From Pachypanchax playfairii (taxonomy: Eukaryota; Chordata; Actinopteri; Cyprinodontiformes; Aplocheilidae), in NCBI GenBank assembly GCA_006937955.1, contig SSNP01000131.1, positions 1 to 64,000 on the forward strand: a DNA stretch of 64,000 nt. The letters run 5' to 3'. The position numbers were made by a program, and so were the translations under genes. This document shows positions 32,892-45,263 of the stretch, in pieces. The stretch's first letter is position 1, and the number at the start of each line of letters is the position of its first letter. The notes under the pieces are model-generated. The model worked only from the letters and a program-made list of their open reading frames with translations. It made no database searches and was not told where the DNA came from.

Positions 32892-33942
32892 TGGTGCGTT
32901 CACACCGGCCGCTTTGTAAACGTCAGGCAACATTCATAACGCTTCAAGTTTGAAGCTTGTAACACCTGCCAGTTAACACATAGGCGTTGAAGCTTGTAAC
33001 GCCTGACCGTTAAAAAGAGGGGGTAGGCGGGGCTTCTTTTGTTATTGGATGTTTTGAGCTATGGCAGATCATGGTGGTGTTGCACCCTGGACAGAGAAAC
33101 CCCCCCCTACACACACACACCTCAGGCCAATTTAGAGTTACCAATTAATATATTAAATAATGCTGGATGTTACAGTAGCTCAGGAGGTAGAGCAGGTCGT
33201 CTGGTAATCAAAGGATCATCGGCTCAGAAACGTGAGTGAATGACAAATTGTGGAGTGAAGCACTTTGGGAGTGCTTACACATTAACTCATCTTTACAAAT
33301 ATTTCATTGACAGTCACTTAATTGGATTTATGCAGCCCCACCCAAAAATATTTTACCAGCTGCCACTGCTTCTCTTTATGGTAGACTTTGATACTTGTAC
33401 ACCTTCGTCCTAGAGAATTTTCTTCACTTGGGTGGATGTTGTGAAGGGATTCTTCTTCCCCACTGAAAGGATCCTGCAATCATCCACCACTGTTGTCTTC
33501 TGTGGACGTCCAGGNAGAGACAGTATTGAGAGAGTGGCTTGGCTTTATTTACTCCGTTTGTGGATACACCCCATTTTTCAGATGCGTTCTGAGTTTGAGG
33601 AGTTAAACCATTTTCTCCAGGAGCTACATATGGATAAGGTTCACTTCCAGCGCTACTTCCGTCTGTCCCACGCCCTGTTTGACGACTTCCTGCTTCATTC
33701 AGGTCACTATGATGAGACGCTCTGATTGTTTGACATGCCACTTCAAAGCTAGCTGAACTTCTGCGTTGCTTGCGTTTCAAGCTTCAACACCTGAAACGCT
33801 TGAAAAGATTTGAAAGCTGACACTGCTAACACTCACAAAGTGACACAGAGACTCTGACTCTCCTCTGACAGACTTGACCATAGACTTTACATGTAAACTT
33901 GATGTTTCTGACGTTGACGGTTGGGCAGATTTGAACGCACCA
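32892..33942 (+). mobile_element. PIF/Harbinger deletion derivative, copy 2, with an extraneous block
   Basis: Ends TGGTGCGTTCACACCGGCC and the inverse of TGGTGCGTTCAAA… are flanked by TAA (32889-32891, 33943-33945). The interior is interrupted by 33073-33515, a block duplicated from 36490-36932 and ending in 'n'. If that block is removed the element reads straight through ('…gcagatcat' to 'agagacagtattg…') like copy 1. It inserted into the Gypsy pol fragment that starts at 33946. Confidence 0.8.
33073..33514 (+). repeat. 442-bp duplicate of about 36490-36931, ending at an 'n'
   Basis: Near-identical to 36490-36931 (one visible difference, in a C-run) and joined to Harbinger sequence on one side and 'n' at 33515 on the other. 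It carries part of a teleost dispersed repeat, a SINE head and the same Tc1 fragment as at 36780-36930. Its position inside an otherwise contiguous element suggests a gap-filling artefact. Confidence 0.8.
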
Positions 33943-33945
33943 TAA

Positions 33946-35190
33946 GTTGTACTCTTGTATCATTAGCGCCCAGCGCATCAATCGCTGGTTTTGATTGTAC
34001 ATCTTTCTTAGAAAAGTTAATGGGTTGTGATGTAGGTTAATGGGTGTGCACAATAACGGGGTGAGTGGTCGAACACACATACACTTGGAAGGGTTGTGCT
34101 AACAGTAACTCGAGAGTCTCCTGCTCAATGAACTTCTTGGAGTAATACGTGACAAGATGTAGTATATTTTGTTCATCCGATTGCAATAGCACAGCACCAA
34201 CACTGGTTTGACTGGCATCCATTTCCAACTCAAAAGGTTGCTCAGGATTAGGGGCTTTTAGCACTGGGGTGGAGGCCCAAATTAGTCTGCACATCTCAAA
34301 GGCTTGCTGGGCAGTCTCATTCCAGTGGTATGAGACTTTCGTGCTAAGTAAATCCGTTAGTGGCTGAGCAATGGTAGCAAATTTTTTGCAAAAACACCAA
34401 TAGAATCCACACATCCCAAGGAAGCACTGCAACTCACGGTGAGTGCGAGAAGCGGGGAACTGTTGTATGGCATGTACTTTATCAGAGCGCATTTTCACTT
34501 GCCCATGGCCTACTTCTCTACCCAGGTAAGTTAACAGTTAAGCCAGCCTTTGCCAGCTTGGAGAAGAGCGCTTGTAAGGTATGGAAATGGGTAGACCAAG
34601 ACGTAGTATGCACAAAAATGTCATCCAAATAGGCACTACAGTTAGGGATGTTTGCGGTAAGGCTTGACTGTGTCCTGGAGAAAAGCATCTGGAGTAACAA
34701 ATGCTGAAATTGTGGAAGCCTCTAGTGACAACGGAACTTGCCAATATCCTTTAAGCAAGTCAGTTTGGGTAATGAGATTTGCTGGTCCAACTCAGTTAAT
34801 ACAATCATCAACCTGGGGAAGCGGGTATGAATCTGCAACAGTAATTGAATTTACTTTACGGTAATCAGTTATAAAACGAGGGGATCCATCTGGCTTTTTT
34901 TCCATAAGGCAAGGTGAGCTCCATGGACTAGTACTGGGAATGGCTAAGCCATTTGCTAGGAGGTAATCAGTTTCCTGTTTCATCAGTCAGCATTTCTCGG
35001 GGCTGACACGGTATGGATTTTGTTTAATGGGTCGATGCTCAGTGAGTGTAATCTCATGCTGAGCAAAAGTAGTTTGTCTGGGAGTATCAGAAAAAAAGAC
35101 TGTATTAATGAAATTATGTCATGACGCTGATCCGGTGGTAATTTCTGTAGGGCTTCAGAATTTAACAACCACAGACTTGTGAAATTACCA
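33946..35190 (-). pseudogene. Ty3/Gypsy pol fragment (RT to start of RNase H), decayed
   Basis: On the minus strand, in order: a pre-RT segment (35168-34983), the RT fingers with KPDGSPRFITDYRKVNS (about 34860-34930), the palm with AYLDDIFVHT (about 34600-34630), the connection SDKVHAIQQFPASRTHRE-like region (about 34450-34490), and RNase H ELEMDASQTSVGAVLLQ (about 34180-34230) to DHNPLTFL and RLMRWAL (about 33990-34050). Order PR-RT-RH is that of ordinary Gypsy elements, in contrast to the element at 58-62 kb. At least three frameshifts; no LTRs seen. The 3' side is cut by the Harbinger element. Confidence 0.8.
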
Positions 35191-35398
35191 ATAAGTTTAA
35201 TTTGTCACATGACCCTCTTTCTATTGAAAAAACAAAAGTTGGATCCAAGATGGCCGACTTCAAAATGGCCACCATGGTCACCACCCATCTTGAAAAGTTT
35301 GCCCCCCACATATACTAATGTGCCACAAACAGGACGTTAATATCTCCAACCATTCCCATTTTATTAAGGTGTATCCATATAAATGGCCCACCCTGTAT
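35191..35398. repeat. End of a DNA transposon (TACAGGGTGGGCCATTTATA)
   Basis: The right edge at about 35398 reads, in inverse, TACAGGGTGGGCCATTTATA, a terminal repeat I recall from a widespread fish DNA transposon. Only this end is present; the left boundary at about 35190 is uncertain. Confidence 0.45.
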
Positions 35399-35736
35399 AA
35401 TATTTTTAACCAATTTATAAATGTGTTTCCAAATCCAAATTTGTGCATGACTGCAAAAAAAAATTTCCAGTTGACTCTATCAAAAGCTTTTTTTGCATCC
35501 AGAGATAGTATTGTAGTTTCAACATTGTTAATGTAAGCATAGTCTATTAAATTAAATAATCTTTGTGTAATTGTGGATGAATGCCTCCGTTTTATGAAAC
35601 CCGTTTGGTCCAGGTGAATAATGAAAGGTGTTACCTTCTCTAACCTTTTAGCTAAGGCTTTACAGATTATTTTAAGGTCCACATTTATAAGTGAAATTTG
35701 GCGATAGCTGGTGGGAAGTACAGGGTCTTTATCTGG
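35399..35736 (-). mobile_element. L1-Tx1-type reverse transcriptase fragment
   Basis: Minus-strand frame with VDLKIICKALAKRLEKV-type text (here MDLKIICKALAKRLEKV), LDQTGFIKRRHSST, ILSLDAKKAFDRVNWKF and FGFGNTFINWLKILYR. These are RT blocks of L1-like elements, including the first catalytic aspartate region (DAKKAFDRV). It covers the very RT blocks missing from the L1 at 46.5-56.8 kb. Both ends are truncated. Confidence 0.8.
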
Positions 35737-36432
35737 TTCAAACGATTATTTTAATAGTCGTCTAATCAACAGTCATTTTGGTGATTAGTCGACTAATTGT
35801 ACCATGTGTAAAGTCTCTCTTTGCACCATGATATAGCTGCACTAATGTACCCATACACTTTTTTAAACACTGTAACGTAGCGGTATACAGTCAATCAATA
35901 GCGTTATTAAAGTTAGAGCAAATGCATGACATACATTTGCTAATGGTAATGAAATCGCTATTGCTATAGCTGTAATATTAAGTGTGAATATTGAAGTGTA
36001 CTTTTACTCAGTGCGGTATGGTAATTTGAAGGTGAATATTGGAGTGCGTTTCTATGTCCTGTATTACTGTAATCCATGTATCGGAGACAGAGAGAGAAAA
36101 AAGAAAGTTCTGAACCTGTTCGGTTCTTGCACAGTGGAGAGATGCTCGTGTTAGACATTCAATAAAGAAGTGCACTGAGAGAAGAAAAGAGGCTCTATGC
36201 ACCGCTTGCCACCCCAACACACCTTTTAACATGTAAATAGAAGCAACTCCCTGCTAATGTTAGCAGCTAATAAGATGACGTGCTTTGTTTTAATGCATCG
36301 AGCAGAAAGACGGAAAGCAGGGGATAAAAAACAAAAACAACAATGCTTCATAAAATAAATAGAATAAACAATTATGTCGATTATTAAATTTATTGTCGCC
36401 GATTTTGTTTGTCGACGTTATTGTGACGAATT
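35737..36432. mobile_element. Possible hAT-like MITE with TTAGTCGACTAAT motifs
   Basis: Left edge 'aacgattattttaatagtcgtctaatcaac' and right edge 'gtcgattattaaatttattgtcg…gtcgacgtta' look like decayed inverted ends, and the junction with L1 text at 35736 is abrupt. No duplication found; assignment tentative. Confidence 0.35.
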
Positions 36433-36780
36433 GGTTCCTGTTCAGGGTTGCAGTGAACTGGTATTTATTTCTAGCAGTCATTGGGTGAAAGGTGGTGTTG
36501 CACCCTGGACAGAGAACCCCCCCCCTACACACACACACCTCAGGCCAATTTAGAGTTACCAATTAATATATTAAATAATGCTGGATGTTACAGTAGCTCA
36601 GGAGGTAGAGCAGGTCGTCTGGTAATCAAAGGATCATCGGCTCAGAAACGTGAGTGAATGACAAATTGTGGAGTGAAGCACTTTGGGAGTGCTTACACAT
36701 TAACTCATCTTTACAAATATTTCATTGACAGTCACTTAATTGGATTTATGCAGCCCCACCCAAAAATATTTTACCAGCTG
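36433..36780 (+). repeat. Teleost dispersed repeat plus SINE head
   Basis: Starts 'ttggttcctgttcagggttgcagtgaactgg', a common fish repeat also visible at 42905-42990. It contains a tRNA-like box A (GTAGCTCAGGAGGTAGAGC, about 36592-36610) of SINE type 2. Confidence 0.5.
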
Positions 36781-37240
36781 CCACTGCTTCTCTTTATGGT
36801 AGACTTTGATACTTGTACACCTTCGTCCTAGAGAATTTTCTTCACTTGGGTGGATGTTGTGAAGGGATTCTTCTTCCCCACTGAAAGGATCCTGCAATCA
36901 TCCACCACTGTTGTCTTCTGTGGACGTCCAGGTATTTTGGAACTCCCGAACTCACCATGCAGTTTTGTTCTCAGAATGTACCAAACTGTTGATTTGGCCA
37001 CTCCTAACATTTAAACTATCTCTCTGGTGGATTTCTTCTGTTTAACTTCCATTGAGAGCTTCTTTAACCACATGCTGTTGGTTCACAGCAACAGCCTCTA
37101 AATGCAATTGCCACACCTGGAATCAACTCCAGACCTTTTACCTGCTTAATTGATGATTGATTAACGAGGGAGCAGCCCACACCTGTCCATGAAATAACTT
37201 TTGAGTCAACTGTCCAATTATCTTTGTTCCCTTGTAAAAG
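36781..37240 (-). pseudogene. Third Tc1-like family, N-terminal transposase fragment
   Basis: Minus-strand text KKSTREIV, then MLGVAKSTVWYILRTKLHGE, GRPQKTTVVDDCRILSV and KKNPFTTSTQVKKIL (36828-37010). This is a paired-like helix-turn-helix with a GRPR-type hook as in Tc1 transposases, but of a different lineage from the other two families here. No catalytic domain remains and no inverted ends were found. Confidence 0.75.
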
Positions 37241-39290
37241 AGGTGGCTACATTTGAAAGAGTTTCAATTCCTAGGCTCATACTGCCTACGGAACGGCTTC
37301 GGTCCGGATTTGGTGCAGTTTTTCCGCAAGCTACCACTCACATCTGCTCCAGATAGGGAGTGCGGCCAGCTCTGGTGCTGGGTGCGAAAACGGCACTCGC
37401 GAGAACAGAAGTTCCCGTGGATTATCGTTTTGTCGGGACTTCACACGAGAACACGTCCATTATTTAGCAAATGTGTGAAAAGGTGTGGTGCTGCACGCTT
37501 TCGGGACCCTGTGATGTAATATTTCCATTTCCTATTAGCGAGTGTGCTGTCTGAAAAGAAGAGTCAAGTTACAATTGTTTGTACACTCGTTTAATTTTGA
37601 AAAAACACCAGATATTCAAGCCACACTTCCTGTATAGCTCGTCAGATTTCATCAAACTTGACGCAGATCCTCTCCGGCGTCCGACAAAATTAAGAATGTT
37701 GCGGATTCTTTCCGTTGTGCCATATGGCCCCCGTAACCGGACCCGCACCACGTGGAGCTACTATGTGCCTTCAAAAGGGATTTTACGGAAAACCTGCGTG
37801 GGCCGCACCGGACCAGATCTGGATGCACTGTGAGCCTAGGGTAAACCCTTCGTCCAGTTTGGACATGAATTCCCTCAAATTAAAGCTGAGGGTCTGCCAT
37901 TTTGATTATACAACTATATCTTGAACATGTTTTGGTAAACAAGTAAAATAACAAAATTTGTGTTAGTGTCTTTATATATATATAAATATATATATGGACC
38001 TGTCTGTAAACTGTCTCCCTGCAGTGTGATCCTTGATAGAAAAGCAGAATAAAACAGTGGCAGAACTAAGCATTTACTAGAAAATACATTTAATGTGACT
38101 TAATGATGTTGCTTCAAGATGGCTGTCTTAGACTGGTTCATAACTGTTTTTTAAAAAAACATTTAACAACCAGCTCAAGCACCAGCCCAGGGATATATCT
38201 CTTATCCAAAATTTGTTTCCTTTTTAGGGACTTTAAGAATAAAGAATAAGAAATAGTGAGGATACAATAGGCCTTCACACTGCCTTCAGTGCCCTAGTGA
38301 CCACTAGCTGTAGCTCCTTTGCTAGTTTTTCTCTCCTGATTATAATCACAGCAGAATGGAGGCTGGAGGAAAGAGGAAAACAGAAACAAAAAGGGGGTGG
38401 AGGAGGGAGGAGAGGCCATTGGGAGAACTTTCTAGGAACACCCACCAATTGACTCTGTTACACCTTTCACAGTGGGAGCTGCCAATCCAATTATGCCCAC
38501 AGTGGCTTGAGAGCACATGCAGAAATACAGTAGCTTACAATCACACGTAGAAAACAGACTCTTAGCCTCTACAATCCCTTCCTACAAGTTGCTCATGCAC
38601 ATATGTGCCAATGTGTGCCTAATGCAGATACTTATAGGTACAGCTACACAATCTCAACCAACAATTCCAGCTGAGTCCCTGACAATCACTACATCCCTTG
38701 CTTGGTGAGGGTATCACAGCAACAGTACGTGCAGCATGGGGGTGTGGAACTATCCACCTAATCATGGCATGTAAGCACAGCATTTCTACACATAACTTCA
38801 AAGTCCTGCTGTTCTGTGTGTGATTTGCCTGCCTCTTGTAAATTCTCCTTTCAAATGTTAGAGCAAACCCTTTGAACAATGATTCTGCCCCCTCTTCTCT
38901 TTCTTTCCTCTATCTCCTCATCTCTTCTCTCTGTCTTGGCAATCCACCTCTTTCATTACAGCTTGTTTACCAAGGTATTAACCCTTTTATTCCTGATGTG
39001 AACTTTGTGTATTGCATCTTATTGCATTGCCTGAGTGTTGTAATCATGTCCTGGAGAAAAGCAGAGCAATACTTCCTTCCCGTTCTTTAAAAAATCTAGT
39101 TAACTTGATATGTTTTGTCTGTCTTTCCACCTCAAAGAGGACAAACTATGACATCAGATTACTTTCTTTAATATCATAGTGAAGTTCACAACAAAGCAAG
39201 TGTATAAACAGGTTGGAGAGATGGTAAATGCTGTCATGGTGAGTTAAACTGTTCTCATGAACACAAAATGTTAAAAGATGGTGCATACAA
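37241..39290. other. Interval with a GC-rich unclassified segment
   Basis: 37260-37860 is GC-richer with coding-like but unassigned frames (for example 37579-37833); similar composition in two adjacent blocks suggests an unknown repeat. 37972-37995 is a short (TA)n-like stretch. 37990-39290 shows nothing recognisable. Confidence 0.35.
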
Positions 39291-39292
39291 AG

Positions 39293-39560
39293 GGCCTGAT
39301 TTATCAATATTCCAAGTAAAGAGCACAAAATTGCGTGTGCGGCAAAAAATTTGCGCCAAGGTTGTGTTCCTAATTTGCGGGTGATCTTCTAAAGTTGTTT
39401 GCACAATTGATAACAGGTGCAAACAGCAGTATTTAAATGAGGAGTTTGCCGGCACTATTCCCTTGTGAGTGCAAGAAATGCGCAAACGGAAAATGAAATT
39501 TGAGCCATTGGAGCGTCAAATATGAGTGAAAGAGGCGGACAAAACTATTGTTGAGCTGCA
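39293..39560 (+). repeat. Harbinger-like element end (GGGCCTGATTTATCAA)
   Basis: GGGCCTGATTTATCAA at 39293-39308 resembles the ends of the Harbinger remnant at 2395. It is followed by 'tttgcgccaaggttgtgttcc' type subterminal sequence I associate with fish Harbinger MITEs. The opposite end was not found. Confidence 0.45.
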
Positions 39561-40089
39561 GCAAAGACATCTTCAGACTCCACTCTGTGATGTTGTGGAA
39601 TGTTATTCAACACACAGCAAACAACAGTGATAAAGGGTCTCTTCAGTGTGGTCCAAACCTGCTTTTCAGGACACTGAAGGGGTAAAGGGGGTGTGTGCAA
39701 TCACTTTAGGAATAGATTATTAGCTGCTATTAGATTCATAAAATCTTCTCTGTTTAGTAACCCCCACCCCCCCCTTAGTTTTTTCCTTCTAAATTTAATT
39801 AGCTAGTATACACTCTCTTACCTCTGAGCTCTCTGCCTTCACGATTTACCTGAGTGATGTGTCACTGATCCAGATCTGACCAGACGATGCATCAATCTTT
39901 CTGATTTGCTGACATTGCATAACACTTTACACTTAGTGTGATATGAGCATATGTATCTAAACATAATTATTTCATTGTTGATTTGTTGATAATATATATA
40001 TTCCAGCATTTCAGATCAGCAAAACATACTAAGCACAATTAGAATATGGATGACCTTCTACTGCTTCTTCTTTTCCTTGTGATTGCTCC
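39561..40089. other. Intergenic DNA, nothing recognised
   Basis: AT-rich, with a short TATATATA stretch near 39991. No features. Confidence 0.35.
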
Positions 40090-42010
40090 CTTGAGGAGTT
40101 TCCATATAGCAAGTCATTCATCTTCATTTACCTCTGTCGTCTGCATCCTCTTACAGCCAATCTTATATCCTCCTTCACTACATCCATATGTATCCTCTTT
40201 GGTCTTCCTCTAGAACTCCTACCTGGCAGTTACCACCTCAGCATAATTTTCACAACAACCAGTTCAAGCACCAGCCCTGGTCTGGTACATCCCTCATCCA
40301 TACATGTCCATACCATCTCAGTCTGGCCTATTTGACATCCATACATCTAGCTCTGTCTACTGTCCCTTCCACAATGGTACTGTCTCCAAAATATATAAAA
40401 ATGCTGGTTTTACCACTGTCTTGTACATCTTTTATTCATTCAGATTCAGATTGTTTTTTCTACACCAGGGGTGTCCAACTCCATGCCCTGAAGACCTGCA
40501 TGTTTCAGATGTTTCCCTCATATAGATGAACAGATGATTACCAGGCTTCTGCAGGACTTACTGACAAACCAAGGATTTCCATCAGATGTGTTAAATCAGA
40601 GAAATGTATAAATATGCTGGAGGGAGGCCCTTGAGGCCTGAATGTAGACACCCCTGGTCTACACAAAATGGGTTTCTTCCATGTGTTCTTACCTCTGTTC
40701 TAATGAGTGACCCTGTGTTTTTCTGAAGTAAAGTATTCTCTATAGCCATTTCCATCCTTTTTTGCAAAGTCTATCACCACTCTGGCCTTTTGCATACCTA
40801 TCCTGGATACAAAACCTTTGTAATGTTTTAGTTTCTTTGTCAAAACTTGAATACACAGGTTGCAGACCAAAAGAATTTTAAAATGTTTATTTTGATGTTG
40901 AAGAATACAGAACAAGCAGGACAGGACATTGAGGATGAGAAGACAAAAATTTGAAATACAAAATCCAATAAACAAAGTTCAGTATACGGTCAATGGTCAA
41001 GAACTTCGTGAGCACAAACAAAACAGACTGGGCGGCCTTACAGACAGAGCAATGGCAGAAGATATCAAAGGAGAAACAGTCCAGGTCAGAATCTAAAATA
41101 TAAAATCAAATAACAATATTCAAAACAGGCAGGTGAGCTCAACGACAAACCGGTGAGGTGTAAACAGAAAGGAACCTAAATATGGTTGGGAACAAGTGAA
41201 TGAAGTAAATGTGATTAGAAGAAATATTATAGCACAGCGCCTGTGCTACGTCTAGCCATGGCTCATTTAAGAGGTTTTTATTAAACCAACTTAAGACTTA
41301 TGTTTGCTGAGAGTGTTTATTACTATCTTTGAGTTCCTTGTATTTGCAAAAGAAGGATAAACTAAGTACTGGGACACAACAAAACGAATTAGTGTAAGAT
41401 AAGAACCCAGGAACTAAAATATAACAACAGATGTGGGCAAAAGACGAATAACAGACATGGAAAATCACAACATTCCTATCACTTCCTCTTCATCTCCATT
41501 ACCTGCATTAACATGTCCATTGAAATCTGCTTGAAAAACCGCTCTCTATTGGTTGGAGATACTCTCACATCCTACCTGTGGTTCATTCCCACTGACAACA
41601 TTAAATGAAATATTCTCAGTTTCCAGCTTTAGACTCATCACTCTGACACACTTTGCATCTCCAAAGTTTTCTTATCAAACTCCTGTTTTAAGATAATTCC
41701 TACTCCATTCCTCTTCCCATCAATGCCATGATAGAACAGCTTAAATCCTTCTCCTAGGGTCCTGGCCTTGCTACCATTTAATCTGGCCTTTTGGACCCAG
41801 TATATCCACCTTCCTCCCCTGTATCATGTCAACCAACTCTCTAGCTTTTCCTGTCATAGTCCCCACATTCAAAGTCCCTACTCAGTCCTCTTGACTTTCC
41901 TTTTCTCTCTCTGTCTATGAACCCACCTTCCTCCTCTCTTCCTTCTTTGACCCACAGCAGCCCAGTTTCCATTACCACCCTGCAGGTTAACAGGAGGGAT
42001 AATGGTTGTT
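40090..42010 (-). mobile_element. RTE-like LINE remnant (endonuclease and C-terminal parts, RT core lost)
   Basis: On the minus strand, from the right: endonuclease text with LVDMIQGRKVDILCV near 41830 and an ADFNGHVNAGNGDEEEVIG block near 41470-41530; VVIDFAKKDGNGYREYFT and EKHRVTH near 40700-40800; then the C-terminal RWYGHV-like and GXXRXGRPKXRW-like region with stops near 40110-40330. This order matches RTE/BovB-type elements. Large internal deletions remove the reverse transcriptase catalytic blocks, and stops are frequent. A hAT MITE (40466-40656) sits between the pieces. 40980-41470 within the span has no recognised coding text. Confidence 0.6.
40466..40656. mobile_element. 191-bp hAT MITE
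   Basis: Ends CAGGGGTGTC and GACACCCCTG; flanking octamers TTCTACAC (40458-40465) and GTCTACAC (40657-40664) match at 7 of 8 positions, consistent with an 8-bp hAT duplication. Same end type as the outer element at 44817-45263. Confidence 0.85.
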
Positions 42011-44690
42011 GTTAACCCAGTCCTAGTGTGGAAATCAGATTGCATCTTTGTCTATTTGGTGATGGCTTTACGTCATCTGGAGTTGGGACCAGTACAATGA
42101 AGACCATGGGCTGTGCCCCTCTTTTGCTGCATTTTGTTTGAATTTTAATGCTCAACATGGACTACAAGGATTGTAAAATAGGTCTCAATTGACATATAGG
42201 CCTGACTTCTATTTTCTTTGTTTTACCCAATCTTCTTGGTTATTTCCTAAGGTTTTACTTTTTTGTAAGTAATATTTAATAAGGCCAAGATAAGGCATAC
42301 GCTTCCAAAGTCAAAAACGATCTGGAAATAACCCTTCCCAATAACACTAAGAAGTTTGCATAAGTTTCTATACTACTATTTGGTCTACAAGAATAAATTT
42401 CATTTGCCTTCAACATTTTCTGTAAGCTTGACAATTTAAAGTTACATTTTGCAGGCAAGAATTAGGATATTTCATGTTTATCACATTGCCTACAACACTC
42501 TGAAGGTTACAAATATTTCTGCCCATCAGCAACAGACAGCTTCCTTCAAAAGCCAGTATTTGAATGAAAAACAATTTATATGTTAAGGAGCAGACCTTTG
42601 ATTGATACCTGACAGACTGCAAATAGACTGGCTTGCAACATGCTCTGATTTGTACTGACAACCTTCTGTCCTGAATGTAACAGTTTGCAAAAGAAGCAGC
42701 TGGTGAAATGTCAACCATTGCACTCTCTTTTGTATTAGCATTGAAAACTTGAAATTATGTCCTAGCTTCCACTGAGGAAGAAGAGAGAAAAAACAGATTT
42801 TTTTAGGAAATGTATTCTTCTTCTATTTAGATTTACAGTTGTGTAAAAAGCCATTTGCCCTCTCAGATCAGCAAACAAATTTCAATACCAGACAAATCAT
42901 TTGTGCTCACTTGTTTCTGTTCAGGGTCACGGGGAACTGGTGCCTATCTTCAGCAGTCATTGCTTGAGAGGCAGGTGTAGGGTGTACTCTGCCTCTTCCA
43001 GTGTTTGATCTAACACATGTAGCGAAAAAGCAAAAAAGTGTAGAAGTATAAAATGGGCAAATATTTTTTCACAGTAGTGCATGTCAAATCACTTTATGTT
43101 CACTGAAGAATTTAAATGAGATTTTTGTCGTTTTTTTCTGGATCTTTCCATAAATTGCTATCTACTCAATTTGTGCTAACATTGTTAAAACCAAAACCCA
43201 TAAAAGTTTGGTCACACTTTCAGTGGATAAGATAGGAATGTTTAACAAACTGCAAACATTGCAAATGCAATGAAAAATATTAGGCTTTTATAATTAAGAT
43301 GTTTTTGTCATGTTGGTTCCGTAACTCCACTGGCCATTGGGCAATCGATTTGGACAGATCACCAGTCCATCACATGGCCAAACAGACAACCACTGATACG
43401 TGCAGAAAGATCCCAACCCAGTTTTGAACTCAAAACCTTCTAGCTGCAAAGCAACATTGCTACCAACTGCATTGTCATGCAGCCTGACCGACACTGAAGA
43501 TATAAAAAATATTTTTGTGGTCAGAATAGTGTAAAATTAGATTATCCATTATTCTAGAACAATTAGGACATGTGCAGTAGAAACATACTGTGGCTTCAGG
43601 AAGAAAAGTGAGAAAAGAAGTGCTGGTGGAAAATATTTAAGTAGAGTGGTATGAAAGTAAAATTGGTGAGATAGAAGAAATTGATGCTAAGTGAAAGGGA
43701 GAGGGAGGAAATATAAAAGTAGTTTATGGTAGAGAAGAAAAATATGACAGTCTTCTTGGAGTGAGTCTAATGGATTTCTCTTGTTGAGCCCTCATCTTTT
43801 CTGACACACATGGCTGTCCATTGCAGCTTACACTGAAAGCACCATCATAACTCTGCTTGAAAGTAATGGTGGTTTGCTTCTTATATGAAATGAGTGTTAA
43901 CACAAAGTGTTTTTTTTCTTTCTTGCTAGGATTTTCCATTTCTCTTTAATGTCACTTAGTACCGACATATCATCTGGTTGTGCAGTTCACAAACAGTGGT
44001 CAGCCTTTCAGATCATGATGTGGTATTTTTTCTACAAGATTGAAGTATGGTTTAAACTTCATGCCTGATGTGACGTGATAATGCATTCCATATGCACAAT
44101 TCTTCTTCACATGTCTGTCATATCATGATAAATGTAGGACCTCTCTAGGACAGATTGATTTTTTAATTCAGTGATTTCTCCATTGAAAAAAAACATAGCT
44201 GTCACTGTCTTCAATTCTGTTGTTACTTTGCTAGACGGTATAAGGCCTTGTCAGTAATTTTATGGCTTAAAAATAAACTCTGCAATGACTAGGAAACAGT
44301 GCTTGCCCATCACTGGGGTGTGCTCTTTTTAAATTGCTAACATAAATAACTGCCATGATTGAGCAGACAAGTGATTTCCTCTCATTTATTAACACCAGCA
44401 ACAGTATTACATCACACCCCATGCTTATTGCCAATTAATAGGAAAGTTTTTCTGCTCTGTTTGTGATAACTTATTGTTAACTTGATCTTTTTAGCTTGCT
44501 TTGTCAGTATTAGTGCACTCCTAACAGGAACTTTTCCTTATTTTACTCAGATTTGCATATTTAAATTATAGTAGTATTTCTAGACAAGAAAGTGTAATGT
44601 TTTCCTCAAAAACAGCCATTTACATAGATGCTAATGAGATGCTTAATTTGCAACAGACAATAAGCACGGGATTCTTTAAAACATTGTTAA
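42011..44690. other. Interval with traces of one dispersed repeat
   Basis: 42905-42995 ('tttctgttcagggtcacggggaactgg…') and 43325-43490 are parts of the common teleost repeat also seen at 36433. The rest shows no gene, element end or RNA signature on either strand. Confidence 0.4.
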
Positions 44691-44816
44691 CACTTGTGGG
44701 TCCACATCAGTGGTGACCTCATCTGGACACAGGTGGTGAGGAAGGCTCAACAGCAGCTGTACTTCCAGAGGAGGAAATTTTGCATGTCACCCCAAAATCT
44801 TCAGCAACTTCTAGAG

Positions 44817-45263
44817 CAGGGGTGTCAAACTCCAGGCCTCGAGGGCCACTATCCTGCATGTTTTAGATCAGGCATCTCCAACCCTGGTCCTCGAGAGCTA
44901 CCGTCCAGAAGGTTTTAGATGTGTCCCTGCTCCAACACAGCTGAATCAATTAACTGAATTACCTCTTCAGCAAGCCATCAAGTTTAGCAAAGGCCTGCTA
45001 ATGAGTCATTCATTTGATTCAGCTGTGTTGGAGCAGGGATGCATCTAAAACATTCTGGACAGTAGCTCTCGAGGACCAGGGTTGGAGATGCCTGTTTTAG
45101 ATGTTTCCCTGTTTCAACACACCTGATTCAAATCCTCTGTATTTCAACAAGTCCTTCAGAAGCCTGTTAACGACTTGTTCATTTGAATCAGGTGTATTGA
45201 AACAGGGAAACATCTAAAACATGCAGGATAGTGGCCCTCGAGGCCTGGAGTTTGACACCCCTG
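44817..45263. mobile_element. Outer hAT MITE with perfect 8-bp duplication
   Basis: Ends CAGGGGTGTCAAACTCCAGG and its inverse (to 45263) are flanked by identical TTCTAGAG (44809-44816 and 45264-45271). Inverted similarity extends over about 60 bp (GGCCTCGAGGGCCACTATCC). A second MITE is nested inside. Confidence 0.92.
44869..45094. mobile_element. Inner hAT MITE with perfect 8-bp duplication
   Basis: 226 bp, ends CAGGCATCTCCAACCCTGGT and its inverse, flanked by identical TTTTAGAT (44861-44868 and 45095-45102). It lies within the terminal repeat of the outer MITE and is therefore the younger of the two. Confidence 0.92.

Noticed and set aside
37579..37833. 84-residue basic frame as a gene
   Set aside because: GC-rich segment of unknown repeat nature; no homologous motif, no splice signals.
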